Shown piece by piece: positions 21,001 to 32,700 of a DNA stretch of 64,000 nucleotides (positions are counted from its first letter, which is position 1; every line of letters starts with the position of its first letter). Both the position numbers and the translations under genes were made by a program. This DNA is from Elgaria multicarinata webbii. Its lineage: Eukaryota > Chordata > Lepidosauria > Squamata > Anguidae. Location: assembly GCF_023053635.1 (NCBI RefSeq), contig NC_086182.1:36622001-36686000 (forward strand), in the 5' to 3' direction. Below the pieces are notes generated by a model. It searched no databases. It was not told where the DNA came from and saw only the letters and a program-made list of their open reading frames with translations.

Positions 21001-24000
21001 ATTAAACTAACAGGCATTTTAAAATCCGACTGGGTAGGCCTGCCTGACCCAGTCTTTACAGCTTTTTTAAATTCAGAAAGACTGCTGAGTTGGCAGAAGA
21101 CTGTTAAGTTATGCCGTCATGGGCAGTGCTGTGGCCGCACGGCCCAATCAAGGACCGTGCAATCAGTGCAAATGAAACCGACGACACCGAGGCTGCACGG
21201 TAGCCAATACCGCATCACCAGGTTTGGAACCCTCCTCCTCCTCCTCAGCTGGTTGCCCGCGGTGGCTGTGGGAGGCGAGCGGCCTGTCTCGCCTGTGGGT
21301 CAAGAGAACATGTTGGCATGTTATAAACTCCTGGATTTGAGCAGAAAAGAAGGGGAAAGACGGGGAGCGTTTGCGCGTGCTCCGCTATTTCTCCATTTGC
21401 TCTGAGGAGTCTGGCAAGCACAATCCCAGTATGGAAATGCACTTTAATGAGGGGTGGGTTGTAATTCATTTTTTCTGAGTGTAGAGGGAAAAAATATACA
21501 AACTGGATTATATTTCATTTGTGAACCTGAAACAAAAGCAGGAGCTGGCTTATAACTCATTTGTGAGTCTGAAAAAAATGATAAACTGTCTTAGAATTTG
21601 TGTGTGAGCGTGGGGAGGGGGAAGCAGGCTGGCTTATCATTCATTTGTGGCTATGGAAAAAAACATAAACCAGCCTTTAATGCATGTGTGGATTTTTTTT
21701 TTTAAAAAAAACAAATTGGCTTCTAATGCATGTGTGAATCTGGAAAAATCACGGGCGGGCTTATAACTGATTTGCACAATGCTGTATCTTGGGGGGAAAA
21801 ACATGCTGGGTGGCCAACTTTTGCATCTTTAAAAGCTCCTCTTCACAACGTTGCCTCTGGCAACCCTTTGGCTGACCCACCCTCCCCACCCCACCCCGCA
21901 TGAGACTGGCCACTTGCTGCCACTGATCGCAGGGAACGCCACGCCACGCCACGCCACGCCTGCATGTGCCAATCCCCCTGCATCACTACTACACTTGCAG
22001 GAGGGCCAGGCCAAAGCCCCGCCAGGCGCAGCGTTTCTTCCCGGAAAGCACTTTGAGCCCTGCTGCACCGACACATCCCTAGGAGGGACGGCATGGCCAT
22101 TGGCCTCCCACCCCCTGGATTCTAGGCAGAAAAGCCGGCATGGCCCAGTAGGCTGGACGTAAGTCCGAGAGAGCTGGGTTCAAGTTCTGCCTCTGCATGG
22201 ATTCGTCAGGGGACCTTGGGCAAGTCTGACTCCCAGCGCCAGTGTCCATCAACCACCAGGACGGAGAGACAGACCGGGGGGAAGGGGGGGCACAGTGCGC
22301 ACCTTCCAGATGTTTGCCGCCGCCGCTGCCGCCCTGCTTCCTGAGCTCCTGCTGCTCCCTCCTTAGCAGTTCAGCCGACACCAGGCCAGCTTTGCCCCCC
22401 GAAAGCATCTGGGGGCCCTGCAAGCCAAAAGCAGCAAAACAGCCGTTGTCAAACAAAGCTAAACCGAAGGGTATCTTCATGCCACCTGCACCAAAGAGCC
22501 ACGGAACTCCACTGTGGCTGCTTCAGCCCAGCGTGGCCTGGGGGGCACGTTACTGCCCTCGGCGCATGCCCACAGCACACAGGCTCCAGGGGCTGGGCCT
22601 CAGGGGGTGTCAGCGGCAGAGCCCTCACCCTTTGGCTGTTAGCCCTCCCTTTGGAGTCCGTGGTCTGAGGAGCGGGGGAGAGGGGAGGCGGGCTCCTGGA
22701 CCTGCGGACCTTCTGGTGAGCTTCTCGACCCCTTCGGGGAGGAGACAAATCAGAGTCTGAAGACCTGCGCCGAGTCCTTCTGGGAGGAGAGAGATCGGAA
22801 GAGGGCTTTTGCTGCCGCCCGCCCGCAGAGTGAGTGGACCGTGGCGGGGAAAGGTCTGAATCGGAGGAGGATCTGGCACTCTTCTTCAGCAAGGGGGAAT
22901 CAGAACCAGACTCGGAATCGTGTCTCTGGCGTTTCCTCGGTGAAGGTGCCCTCGGATTACGCTGCTTAGCGCCTGGAGAAGAATCACACACGCACCAGAC
23001 GCATTAGCAACCTTGACTGGGCATTGACCAAAGTTTCAACAGGAATTATGGGCTGTTCACACTCCTGGCAACACTCCACTCTAGAGAAATTCTAGCCCTT
23101 TCCCCACGTCTACTTGCCTCTGGATGACAGCTGCTTCCGAGGAAGCAACAGGTCTGCATCAGAACTGCAAGTTTTCATTTGGGTTGGTAACACGTCAGGG
23201 GTCGCCTGCCACCTCTGATGGGCTGAGGGCAGGTCTGGGAAGCATTCCTGGTGGCCTCTGCCCAAAGTTCTACTATTATTTTTGCCTGCCCCAGAATGGA
23301 GCCTTTTAGGAGACAGATCAGAGGAGTCCCAGCAGCCCCTCCTGGGCGGGGACCGGTCTGGGGTGTCCCGGCGGCCCCTCCTGGGCAGGGGCCGGTCTGC
23401 TGAGTCATGGCGGCCCCTCCTGGGCGGCGACTGGTCTGGCGTGTCCCAGCGGCCCCTCCTGGGCGGCGACTGGTCTGCTGAGTCATGGCGGCCCCTCCTG
23501 GGCGGCGACTGGTCTGGCGTGTCCCAGCGGCCCCTCCTGGGCGGCGACTGGTCTGCTGAGTCATGGCGGCGGCCCCTCCTGGGCGGAGACTGGTCTGGCA
23601 TGTCCTGGTGGCCCCTCCTGGGCGGGGACTGGTCCGTTGAGTCATGGCTGCCCCTCCTGGGCAGCGACTGGTCCAGTGAATCGTGGCGGCCCCTCCTGGG
23701 CGGGGACTGGTGCTTTGTTTTCTTCTGTTTTGTGGCTTCTGAACTGGAATGTAAAAAGGAAAACCAAAGTGCATGTTAATCAAAGCTTCTAACAGGTGAG
23801 CCAGTTTCAATTCACATTGTGTCATCACATAAGATTCTGTAAAGAATCTTTGGCCCTTGCATGGAACATGGCAGAGAGCAGAAGCAAGCTGGGAAAAGCT
23901 CCCCCAGCCAAATCATCTTTCATGGCCTGGCCTGCCTCCTGGTATTATCACTCAACACCACCTGCCCCAGAAAGCTTCAACAGGTGAGCTGTAAGTAGTC

Positions 24001-27000
24001 TGCCGTATGCATCCTTTCTTCAAAGTCTTTCAACTATTCCTGTTTTAGCTTGGCATCCCTCTCATATGCTACCATAAGCCCATCCAGTCGTAGCCATGCG
24101 AAACAGATGTCATTGAAGACTACCTGCATACCTTTCAAGAGCACACGGGCTGCACAGACAGGTTTCAGGTGGGCTTGTAACAAACTTTGTGTCTTAGTTT
24201 TGACTATTTCACAGAGCCAGCAGGTTACAAAAGTTAAGTGCTACAGTCTTTCCTTCCACCCACATGTTGACTTAAATAGTTGCTGCTACATCAAAAGCAC
24301 AGGACACCTATCAGCAGCAGCAGATAAAAAGTTGTCTTGAGGTACCTCCCCTCCCATACAATAAAAACATCTTAGGAAACACAAAGAGTAGATATAGCAA
24401 GAAAAGGACAGGCCAACTGATCGACCAGCAGCCCCGCTCACCTGTTTGTTGATTTTGCAGTCACCGAAAGGTCAGAGCCTTGTGACTCTTCGTTCTGATC
24501 TAAAAAAGAAAGAAATTAAAGCTATTTTAACATAAAGAACTACATACAGACCAACATTATGGCGTGATCGACATTTGCATCTGCTTTTGCAATGCGTTTC
24601 CAAAGGAAAGCAAGGCCCAGAAAGCTGGCCCAGCCACCACCCATCCTGAATGAGATCATAAAAGGCCCTGCCAAGCTAAATGAAGCCCCTCCAGGATTTC
24701 TGGAGATCATCACCACTTTCACAAAACTGCATCTTTCCATCAAAGGCATGAATAAAGGATCGTATTTGGCACATCACACCAAGGCTGTTCATACTATCTG
24801 AACTCTGCCTAAGGTTTGATCATTGGTGCATAGCTTAGAGTCTTCAGAGTCAACTCCCGTTTAGAGGAGTTGTGTTGGCAGAGGTGCGGGCAGAGAGGCC
24901 ACAGGGCACAGCAGATCCCCAGCTCCTGCCCTCCTCCCCACCCACCCCAGAATACCCCCTTTTCCCTCTCCTTGAAATTGCCTCTCCAACGTTGGGAAAG
25001 AGCTGCTGTGGTTCTTTCCACGGCAACTGCAAGAAGGCAAGAGGTGGGGGAGGAACCAGAAGGCAGAGCCCCCCCTCCCAAAGACGGGGGAGCATCTACA
25101 GCCTCAGGACAGAGATTTCCCCCCCCCCAAAAAAAACCCAAAAACTATAGTTCCTGGGATGCTCTCCCAGGGACCACCGGATTGCACTCTAAGGGAGGGG
25201 GGTGTATTTGGGCTTTTAACAGGAATTCTGATCCCTCCGCCAAGTTGCCCACCCCCACACGAGGGCTAGATGGATTATGCTGTCAGATACCCCCAGCGCT
25301 ATCATCAGCAGGATTCATCGTCAGCTATGAAAAGTCATATTTGCATTTCCTTTAGATCTGCTGGGTGTGAATTTCACTGGGCTATGATTCTCTACGTGGC
25401 CTAAACACTAGGAAAGCATATTTATTTCCTTTCATAATTTCCTTCAGTGCAGTTCCTGCTACCCACTGGTTGCCCTTCCGCAAAGGTTTACCAAACTATT
25501 CCTCTTTTGCCAGGCCTAGCGTGAAGCTATTCCCTTCAAAAACCAAACGGGACTTGATGTAGGTGGGTGCCGATGTGCAGAGCTATCTCTATCCAAGTAC
25601 TTCAGGGAGGAATAAGCCGCCACCCCACTCGAAGAATTGCAGAATGCTAACCTCCCAATAGCTTCCACTTGTTACTGGTTCGGAATTCTTCCATCCATCT
25701 AACTTCATCCGGTCGTTCATCAATAAACTCAGCCACCTGAAAGTAACAAGTAAGACAGGGGACCTGGCAATCTCATGGGGCCTGTCACACTGCAAAGCCA
25801 AAAGGTCCTCCAAGCAAGTACGAAATACACAGGTGTTGCCCACCGGTTCATAGTCTGAAGCCTCCATTTCCCATGTGTAAAATTGGAATTATGATGACCT
25901 CCATGGCACACGACTAGTAAGGAAAACCAATGCAGCAAAGCACTCTGAAGACATTACAATACTACATATATAACAGGCTCAAGTTAAAGGAAGCCAGATT
26001 CCAGCTGGGCATCAGGAAAAACTTCCTGACTGTTAGAGCATTACGACAATGGAATGAGTTACTAGGGAGGTTGTGGGCTCTCCCACACTAGAGGCCTTCA
26101 AGAGGCAGCTGGACATCTGTCAGGGATGCTTTAGGGTGGATTCCTGCATTGAGCAGGGGGTTGGACTCAATGGCCTTGTAGGCCCCTTCCAATTCTGCTA
26201 TTCTATGATTCTATGATCTTTAGTAACAACTAATTGCTTGGTTCTGAGCCACCAACTACTCACCACAGGCAAGTCACCATCATCCCCCTCTTCTTCGTCC
26301 TTTTCCTGTTCAACAGGGATGCTTTTCCAGCTCATATCATCATCATCCACTATGCGCATTCTGGATATCAAGAGGAGAAAACATACGTGCGGTCACGAAT
26401 CAGAATTATTTCTTTATACAGTAAGCTTTGAAAAACCTAAAATGTCCTCAAATGAGGAGCCCAGCAATGGCACGATTTAGCTTCTTGCCAGCACCTCGCC
26501 TCTAACCAACCTTCATGTGTTAGATCAATAAGCAGTGGGGTGTTAGAAGAGAGCCTGGCTCATTAGATTGGTGCCTACATAAACTCCCGCTGCAATGCAC
26601 TTCTGTGTACGCCCTGAATGGCCCTTACTCCTCACTAGACAGGAGGGCAACCTCTGCCATTGAGGTATCACGGAACAACATTTGCCCGAGATGAGATTCA
26701 TGACTGAGTGGAGAACTGAACCGTGCTTCTCACATGCAAACCCAACACTGTCGGATTTCAACTGGAGCTGCACAGCTGAGGGCCATCATCATCATCATTT
26801 GTTACCCGCCTCTTCCTCCGGATCGAGGCAGGGTACAACACAAATGCAAATGCTATAAAATACATATAACGGAGTAAAACATTTCAAACTAATACATTAT
26901 TAAAAGCAGCACATTATTAAAAGGCATCTTAAAATTCAACTGGGAAGGCCTTACATGACCCCATGTAAGCTGGATCACTGCACAATTCCCTCTTTTTTGT

Positions 27001-27993
27001 TCATTACTATTCATGTGGTGCCTCATCTCCAGAAGAACACCTACCACAGGATCTGGGTGGCAAAGCACCACATGAAGGCCCTTTTATTTTCTCACGCTTC
27101 TCGGTCTCACAATCTTTTAGTGCTTCTAACACTATTTCCGCTATTTCCTTTCTCTGGCCATTTCTTCTCCTTCCCACGGTGGACTCAAACCCATAACATG
27201 CTGCCGTTACCATTTGCGATGGCACTTCCCCACCCCCCACCCCAGAATTGCATAAAAGAAGAAGAAGTCGGGGACCCGGGGACCCCCCTCCCTCCCTGCC
27301 TTCTGGGCGCTTGCAAACTAAAGCTCCGCCCTGGCCCGGCCTTCGTCAACTGGGTGCTCTCTAGCTGTTTTGGTCGTCGACTCCCATCAGCCTCAGCCAG
27401 CACCACAGCTAATGATCAGGGATGATGGGAACTGTAGTCCAAAACATTTAGAGGGCACGAAGCTGGGTAGGCTGTGGTAGACACACAGGAGGGAGGGAGG
27501 GAGGGAGGATGAGGGGAATCGGTCACCAGTGGGGGGGGGGGAGGCGAAAGATGGAGGAGGAGGAGGAGGAGGGGGTCCCGGGCCCGACAAGGCTGCAGGC
27601 GCCTCCGCCAGCCCCTTGCATTACGCGGCTGCCGTTGCCGCCACTGTGCGCGGTGGGGGGGGGGCGCTTTCCAAGGGGGCGGCCCCCTCCTGCCCCGAGG
27701 GGCTTACAATCAAGGCATTGCCACGCCGAGTGCAGGGGGAGGCGGCCGGCTGGCTGGCTGGTTCGGGGGAGGCGGGCAGCGGGGCGAGGGAACAGGGGGA
27801 TCCTGCCGCCGCCGCCTCCACCCCGCGCGCCCCCGGCTGCCCTTCCCCGCTCTCACCGCCCGCCCGAAGGCTCCTTGCCCGCTTTCTTCTTCTTGCGCCG
27901 CTTCTTGTCCGCCTCGGCCCCGCCGGCCTCCAGGTAGCGCCGCCGCAGATACTCGGCCTTGGACAGGCCCGAGGCCGGAGGAGCCGCCGCCAT
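18071..27993 (-). CDS. BUD13: BUD13 homolog, RES-complex splicing factor
   Basis: Exons in transcript order: 27857-27993, 26264-26360, 25652-25736, 24442-24499, 23118-23743, 22629-22972, 22303-22417, 20027-20165, 19369-19553, 18608-18689 and 18071-18164. The total is 1962 nt (653 residues; human 619), with all phases consistent. BUD13 is the core of the RES complex (with SNIP1 and RBMX2) that helps intron removal and nuclear pre-mRNA retention. Hallmarks: N-terminal GLSKAEYLRRRYL and MRIVDDDDMSW. Residues about 126-450 carry many SPPRRGR / SSDSDLSPPRR repeats. The conserved C-terminus has ETIFRDKSGRKRDLK, KPLARYIDDQDLDKML, RFNIWPGYRWDGVDR and the terminal YKWSVEDM. Two introns, after exon 5 and after exon 10, use GC donors (AG|GCAAGT); only these keep the frame. 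The ATG lies in a CpG-rich promoter. The neighbour ZPR1 is in the same orientation, as in mammals. Confidence 0.96.
20560..21085. repeat. LINE-tail-like repeat, split by a MITE
   Basis: Left part 20560-20649 ('ggatcgaggcggggaacaac', 'ctataaaatatataaaac') and right part 20993-21085 ('aatacattattaaac', 'aaaatccgactggg') align with one continuous copy at 26781-26960. The interruption is the palindrome at 20650-20992. Confidence 0.7.
20650..20992. mobile_element. Near-perfect 343-bp palindromic MITE
   Basis: The element starts GCCGTATTTCTTC and ends GAAGAAATACGGC. Each arm is about 170 bp and the centre is near 20827. The motif 'taagacgcac' recurs in both orientations. No protein is encoded. The terminal GTATTT and 'taagacgc' words resemble a widespread vertebrate and invertebrate MITE type; assignment to a superfamily is not secure. 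It lies in the BUD13 intron between exons 7 and 8. Confidence 0.8.
21455..21790. repeat. Diverged tandem repeat, unit about 42 bp
   Basis: Seven to eight units follow one another, each built like 'ctTATAACTCATTTGTGAAT' followed by 'ctggaaaaaa...aaactggc'. They begin near 21459, 21506, 21548, 21589, 21632, 21674, 21719 and 21759. Units differ at many positions, so the array is old. It sits in the intron between BUD13 exons 7 and 8. Confidence 0.65.
22138..22235 (+). repeat. tRNA-derived SINE head (partial)
   Basis: 'catggcccagtaggctgg' followed by a B-box-like 'gggttcaagttctgcctc' and 'gaccttgggcaagtc'. This is the 5' part of a tRNA-headed SINE; the 3' body is missing. Confidence 0.5.
23300..23712 (-). 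repeat. Coding minisatellite in BUD13 exon 5
   Basis: Tandem 39-42 bp units encode SPPRRGR followed by HDSADQ or WDTPDQ. At about 23390-23575 the units alternate strictly (HDSADQ then WDTPDQ), giving a 78-bp higher-order unit in nearly identical copies. The array keeps the frame throughout and shows dominant C/G strand bias. Confidence 0.9.
25978..26217 (+). repeat. CR1 LINE 3' end
   Basis: It contains 'aggaaaaacttcctgactgt', 'ctcccacactagaggccttc' and 'ggggttggactcaatggcc' and ends in ATTCTATG octamers. It lies in a BUD13 intron, antisense to the gene. Confidence 0.9.
26781..26960 (-). repeat. LINE-tail-like repeat, minus orientation
   Basis: 'cgcctcttcctccggatcga' and 'gtacaacacaaatgcaaatg' followed by an A-rich region. 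It is the uninterrupted counterpart of the MITE-split copy at 20560-21085. Confidence 0.6.
27355..27470. repeat. Palindromic interspersed repeat copy
   Basis: The left arm has 'cgactcccatcagcctcagc' and the right arm 'gatgggaactgtagtccaaa'. They are inverted relative to each other. It lies in BUD13 intron 1. Confidence 0.6.
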
Positions 27994-28180
27994 CTTCGCC
28001 GGGAAGGCGGGCGGAAGCGCGGGACGGGGCGGCGGCGGGGCCAAAAGCAGAGGAAGCGGCCGCCCTCCGCCTCTATGGTCGGAGCTAGCCGGCAGAGCGG
28101 CCGGGGAGACGCGGAGCGCCCTCTAGCGGCCGCGCTGTGGCGTGGAAGCACAAACGAGGCGTCCTCGGCCCCGCCGCGTG
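27540..28180. promoter_or_regulatory. BUD13: CpG-rich BUD13 promoter / first-exon region
   Basis: Very GC- and CpG-rich sequence spans the BUD13 ATG (27991-27993) with no TATA box, as expected for a housekeeping gene. The ATG context is good (aagATGG). The exact transcription start is not determined. Confidence 0.65.
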
Positions 28181-28424
28181 CGGAGGCAGGAGAGCGGGAA
28201 TGGGCGTGGCCGGGTGGCCTGCTTTACAGAGAACACGGCTGAATAGGCCAAGCCTGGCTTAAAGGCAAAAGAACCCTGAGAAGGGAGAGCAGCGGGGGCC
28301 ATGACGCTGCCCCCCTCCCCGCTCCTGTTCTCTCCAAAATGCAGCCACGTGGCCGGTGTTCTTTCTGTTTGAACTACCTGCTTCCTAAATTTGCATCCAT
28401 CCAGATCAAGTAGCACAAGGGTGG

Positions 28425-28530
28425 GCAGAAAGCAGATCTCCAGATACTTTGGACTTTAGCGACTACCATTCCAAACCATTGGCCACGCTGGCAGGGGCTT
28501 CTGGGAGTTGGAGTCCAAAACTTCTGAAAA
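28425..28530. repeat. Palindromic interspersed repeat copy (degraded)
   Basis: 'ctccagatactttggac' is followed by 'ggagttggagtccaaaactt', inverted arms of the family at 34912. It lies between the BUD13 promoter and the ZPR1 3' end. Confidence 0.55.
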
Positions 28531-29296
28531 CCTACTTTCTGTGCAACCGGGTGTCCTCTCTTTTGGCAATGTGTAACAGACTCCCCTCACCCCGCAAGCA
28601 GGAATCACTGCAAACTGCAGTGAAATTACAGCGACAAGCTGGGCTCCAAAGGGGGATGCAGCAGCCAGTGCCTTGAAACCCAGGAGACAAAAACGCCAGC
28701 AAAGCCAGGCTGTGACCAGCCCAAGGAGGGCAATGATCCCACACCCCAGCCCCTGCCAGAGCAGAGCGGAGCTCTATGCTACCTCCAGCATCACACGGAG
28801 ACGACGAGGTGCAGCCTTGGGTCTGATGCAGCAACGCTTCTCCCACAGTTCACTCCACAAAAGGGGGTTGGCGGAACACTGGAAACCCCAACTGGCAGCA
28901 GGGATGGCTAGAAAAACCTCCCCTTGGGGACTGGCGTGGGGTTGTGGGTGCCTGGCCTTCAGCACCATTCATGCCGTGGTTCCAAGGCGGAGGAGGAACA
29001 GCTCTGGCTGACAGCCCTCACCATCAGCATTTTCGGGAAGAGATCACCCCACATGCCACCCATATGCGAAGGGGAGAGGGGGCTGCATCAATGTCCCCAA
29101 GCTTGCGGACTGAGGGAGCATCCAGCCTGCCAGGGTGGAACATTCCCAGGATTTTCAGACCAAGGCCCACTTCAAAGTCCAGCAAGGAACGGGAGCCGGA
29201 CGTTCTTTCTCAGGACACCCAAGTCCCCAAAGCTCAGGACACCAGCAGTTCCCTGGAAAAAGGAATTACACTTGGGACTATTACAACACTCCAATT
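28531..29296. other. Intergenic between BUD13 promoter and ZPR1 3' end
   Basis: No exon, repeat family or RNA gene was recognised. Open frames on both strands lack family resemblance. Confidence 0.45.
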
Positions 29297-29302
29297 TTTA
29301 TT
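29297..29302 (-). terminator. Candidate poly(A) signal of ZPR1
   Basis: AATAAA on the minus strand, about 470 nt after the ZPR1 stop codon. Confidence 0.45.
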
Positions 29303-29771
29303 GCTCCAGAGAAAACAGAAGGAAACAAAACACCCGCAGAGGAAGGGGGGAAAGTGGAGGGGGGGCTAGGCTGTCAATGCTGCAGCCTTCCATAGAAATA
29401 CAAGCCACCGTGCATGCACCAAGCAGCACCTGATACGCAACAAGTGCTGAACAACCTGAAAGCCTACACACCAGGAAGGCGATAGGGCTGAGGAGGAGAG
29501 AAGGTGGGGGGACGGGTAAGCTCAGGATCACTTACATTGTCTGTACAAAACAGGACTCACTCCCCCCTCCCCTCCCCTCCCTAAACATGAAATCAGTCTC
29601 CAAGTAAGCTTTGCTTCAGCTTTAATAGGTGAGCCAGGCCGTGCTGGGAGCCTCCCGTGGGCCAAGCTCAATCTTGCCTGCCACAAGCAAGCCATTGCCC
29701 TGGGGCTGGGACAGTTCTGCGCTCTCTCGGTGCGGTGCCTGCGACGCCGGCTTGGCCTTCCCCCGGCCCTG

Positions 29772-32700
29772 CTACCGGCTGGAGGGGACGTCTGCCTCGT
29801 AGCCTTCCGTCTTCATGTCGTTGAGGCCTAGCTCCTCGTTCTGCTCAAACAGCCGCTCGTAGCGCTCCACTCGCATCTCTGGGTCTTCCTCAGGGGCGTA
29901 CGCGTTCTGCAAGCATCGCAGGGCAGCGTTAGGTGGGGGTGCGGCCACTAAGCCCTTCTGCCCCTGATGCTATCAGACAAGGGGTGGGGTACCTGGGAGA
30001 GCACCACCGAGGCGGCAAGGGAGCAGCCAGCTCAGGTTAGGAAGAAATTGAGCAGGCTCTGCAAGGTCAAAAGCAGGTCTAGGGTTAGGCCCTTTCTCTA
30101 TCCCTTTTCCAGGTGGGCAGGACTGGCAGCACGTTGCTCAGCAGGGGCTTTTCCCCGTCCCAAAGTGCTTCCTCTTTTGCCTCGGAGCCCACGGCGGGGG
30201 GGGGGGGGGAGGAGAAAGCAGCCTCCTCAAGCAATTTCTATGGCTGACTAGGATTTGAGTGGAGCCTCATACGTGCAACCCACAGGCTCCTCAACTCCTA
30301 ACTTACGTGCTTCCTTTCCTCCCCTTCCTATTAAGCACCAGTATCAATTCCACATTTGTGGGGTGGTCTCAGGGGGCCACCACACACGGCTTACGGGGCT
30401 GGGGGTGGCTGTAGCCTGCAGGGGGTGGCACTCCTGCTTAACACACCCGTTCTCAGCAATGCCAATGCTTTAGGCTGCTCGCTGTACCTCATTCGTTCAG
30501 CGGATAATTAACACTTCTTTCTCCCAGACAAAGAGTAGTACTGTGAAACTCAAGAACCTGCAAGTGCAAACAGCGACCAAAGCCGCTATCTTTCCTTCAA
30601 ATTCCTTGCTTTTGGGGGAAACCAACACAGTCACCACTTCCTATGGGGCTAGCCACTCTTGCGGCCCCTCGCCTCTCCCACCCCGCTGCCATTTCACTCT
30701 ACCTGGAGGTAACTGTTCCCTGCAGGGTCATCCAGGACAAGATGCACCCTCAGCTGCCCGTCCATGATCTGAGGGGAAAGCAAACCGATGAGCGCGCTCA
30801 GGGAAGGCTTCACCCCCCCTCCTCCGCCCAGCCAGAGAACCAGCCCATGTGCAGGGGCAGCATCAATCCAAAGTGCCTTGGTGGCCACTCCCTGGCTGTG
30901 GAACTCCTTGCCGACAGAGGCTAGCTTGGCTATCACTCTGTTGCCCTTCCATTGGCAGGCAAAGACGTTTTCATTGAGGCAGACCTTCAGCATAGAAGCT
31001 GGTCTGCGGCTCAAGGGTGGGTGTTTTTAATTAGCCAATGCTGCTTATTTCTTTTGCTTTTATGCTGTTTTAGTTACAATTTTGTTTTAATTCATGTTTT
31101 AGTTTTAGCCACCTTCACTGGCATTCATTGGCAAAGAGGTGGCATATAAAATAACTGCTGTTAACGAGGCTTCCTGTCATGCAATGGCCCCGTTGGAAAG
31201 TTGAAGAGCAAAACGCTGCCTCACCCGCTGTAGTTTCCTGCCAAACGCGTGGAGTTTTCCGGCTCTGTCAGGGGTAGAGCTGTCTCCCAGCGTGAAGGGG
31301 TTCCTTGCCACCTGTGGGAGGGATGACTTCCTGTGAGGGCCCTGCTCAACGCCAGCTCTTTCCCAGGGAGCCTGGCAGGTTCAACCTTCCCATGGCCTAG
31401 CTGACAGCTCCTGCCTCCTTCCCCTAGGGACACCGGCACCCCACTTTCTGCTGGAGGTGGGGTGTTCTGCCAAGATCCCGCCAGCCACGTTTCTCCACCT
31501 GCAGGGCAGGCAACAAGCCAACTCAGAATAAGGTAGCTTCTGCTGTTTCCCACGTCTTGTTTCAAATGTGTGTTTTGATTCATTGCTCCTTCTTTTGCTG
31601 TAAGCTGCCCTGAAGGTGGGATGCCTATTTATTAAACAACAGCAACAACAAGCACTCACCAGACTCTGGATATCCTTCAGCAATCCTTCCAGAGTTGTGA
31701 ATTTTCCACCCAGTGCTCCCATCCCCAGTTCAAACTCCAGCTCTGGAATCTCCACCCTGCAGGTTTCAGACTGCGGAAGAAAAGGAGGTTCCACTCAGAG
31801 GCGGAAGGGCCGGCGGCTGGGCTGCTTTGGCTGCTGCCACTCGCAGGAGAGGGCAACGACTGCAAGAGGCACGCTACCTTGAGGACGTCTCTGGTCATGT
31901 CCGAGGGGTCCGTCACACGCAGGGTGATCTTGGTCCCCAAAGGCTCTATGGCCCCTCCAGATTTAACCTGCAGGTCGGGAGGGAGGCAAACAGTGAGTGA
32001 CACAGGCCGGGGCTCCCCTTGCTGTGAAGACCTAGAGGGGACCGGTCTCTTCCAGACGAAAAAGCTTCACCTCGTTTGTTCTGTGCCCACAGGCATCGCA
32101 GTTCGTGGCCATGATAATCACTTCTTTGAAATGGGGAATCTCTGAGGAGGGACTGTCAAGGCGAACCACATACAGACTCAAGCCGCCACGCTCACGCTCC
32201 TGGCTGGCTTGCACAAGGAGGTGGCTTCGCGAGCTCCCCGTGGCGTCAGACGCCCCCAGACTGCACCCCAAACACCACGGGGGGCACGGCTCTTCCCCAG
32301 ACAAGCAGCCAACGCATGGCAGAACTGCTCTCGCTCTCACTCTCTCTTTGGACAAGGGCAATCCATCTGCCCCAGGCCCTTCACAGGCCCCACACTGCAG
32401 GACTGGAAGGCGACCTCTTCCTCTCGCACAGACTCAAAGGATACGCACCACCTTCATGTTTGTACTGGCTGGAGCATTGCATTCGGGACAGTTTGTGCTG
32501 AACTGCAGCACCTGGAACACAAGAGAGGCAACGTAGAGGCCTTTGTCCAAGGGCTACCCTCTTCCGGAGGACTCCTGCTAAACCCAGCGGGGCCCTCGGC
32601 GCTACACCGAGGCTGCACAAGCGCCAGGCCAGCCTCAGGGGACTCACCTCATTCCTCAGATCGTCAACAGAGTCAGTCGAGTTCTCCTTGGACTCCTCGG

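Noticed and set aside
23300-23712. CRISPR-like direct repeat array
   Set aside because: Repeats are in-frame coding units of a eukaryotic exon, with no unique spacers and no cas genes. The 42-bp array at 21455 is likewise a diverged tandem repeat.
23175-23828. Long repeat-containing open frames on both strands over the BUD13 minisatellite
   Set aside because: They are other-frame readings of the 39-42 bp coding repeats. Only the SPPRRGR frame fits splicing phase and the BUD13 family.
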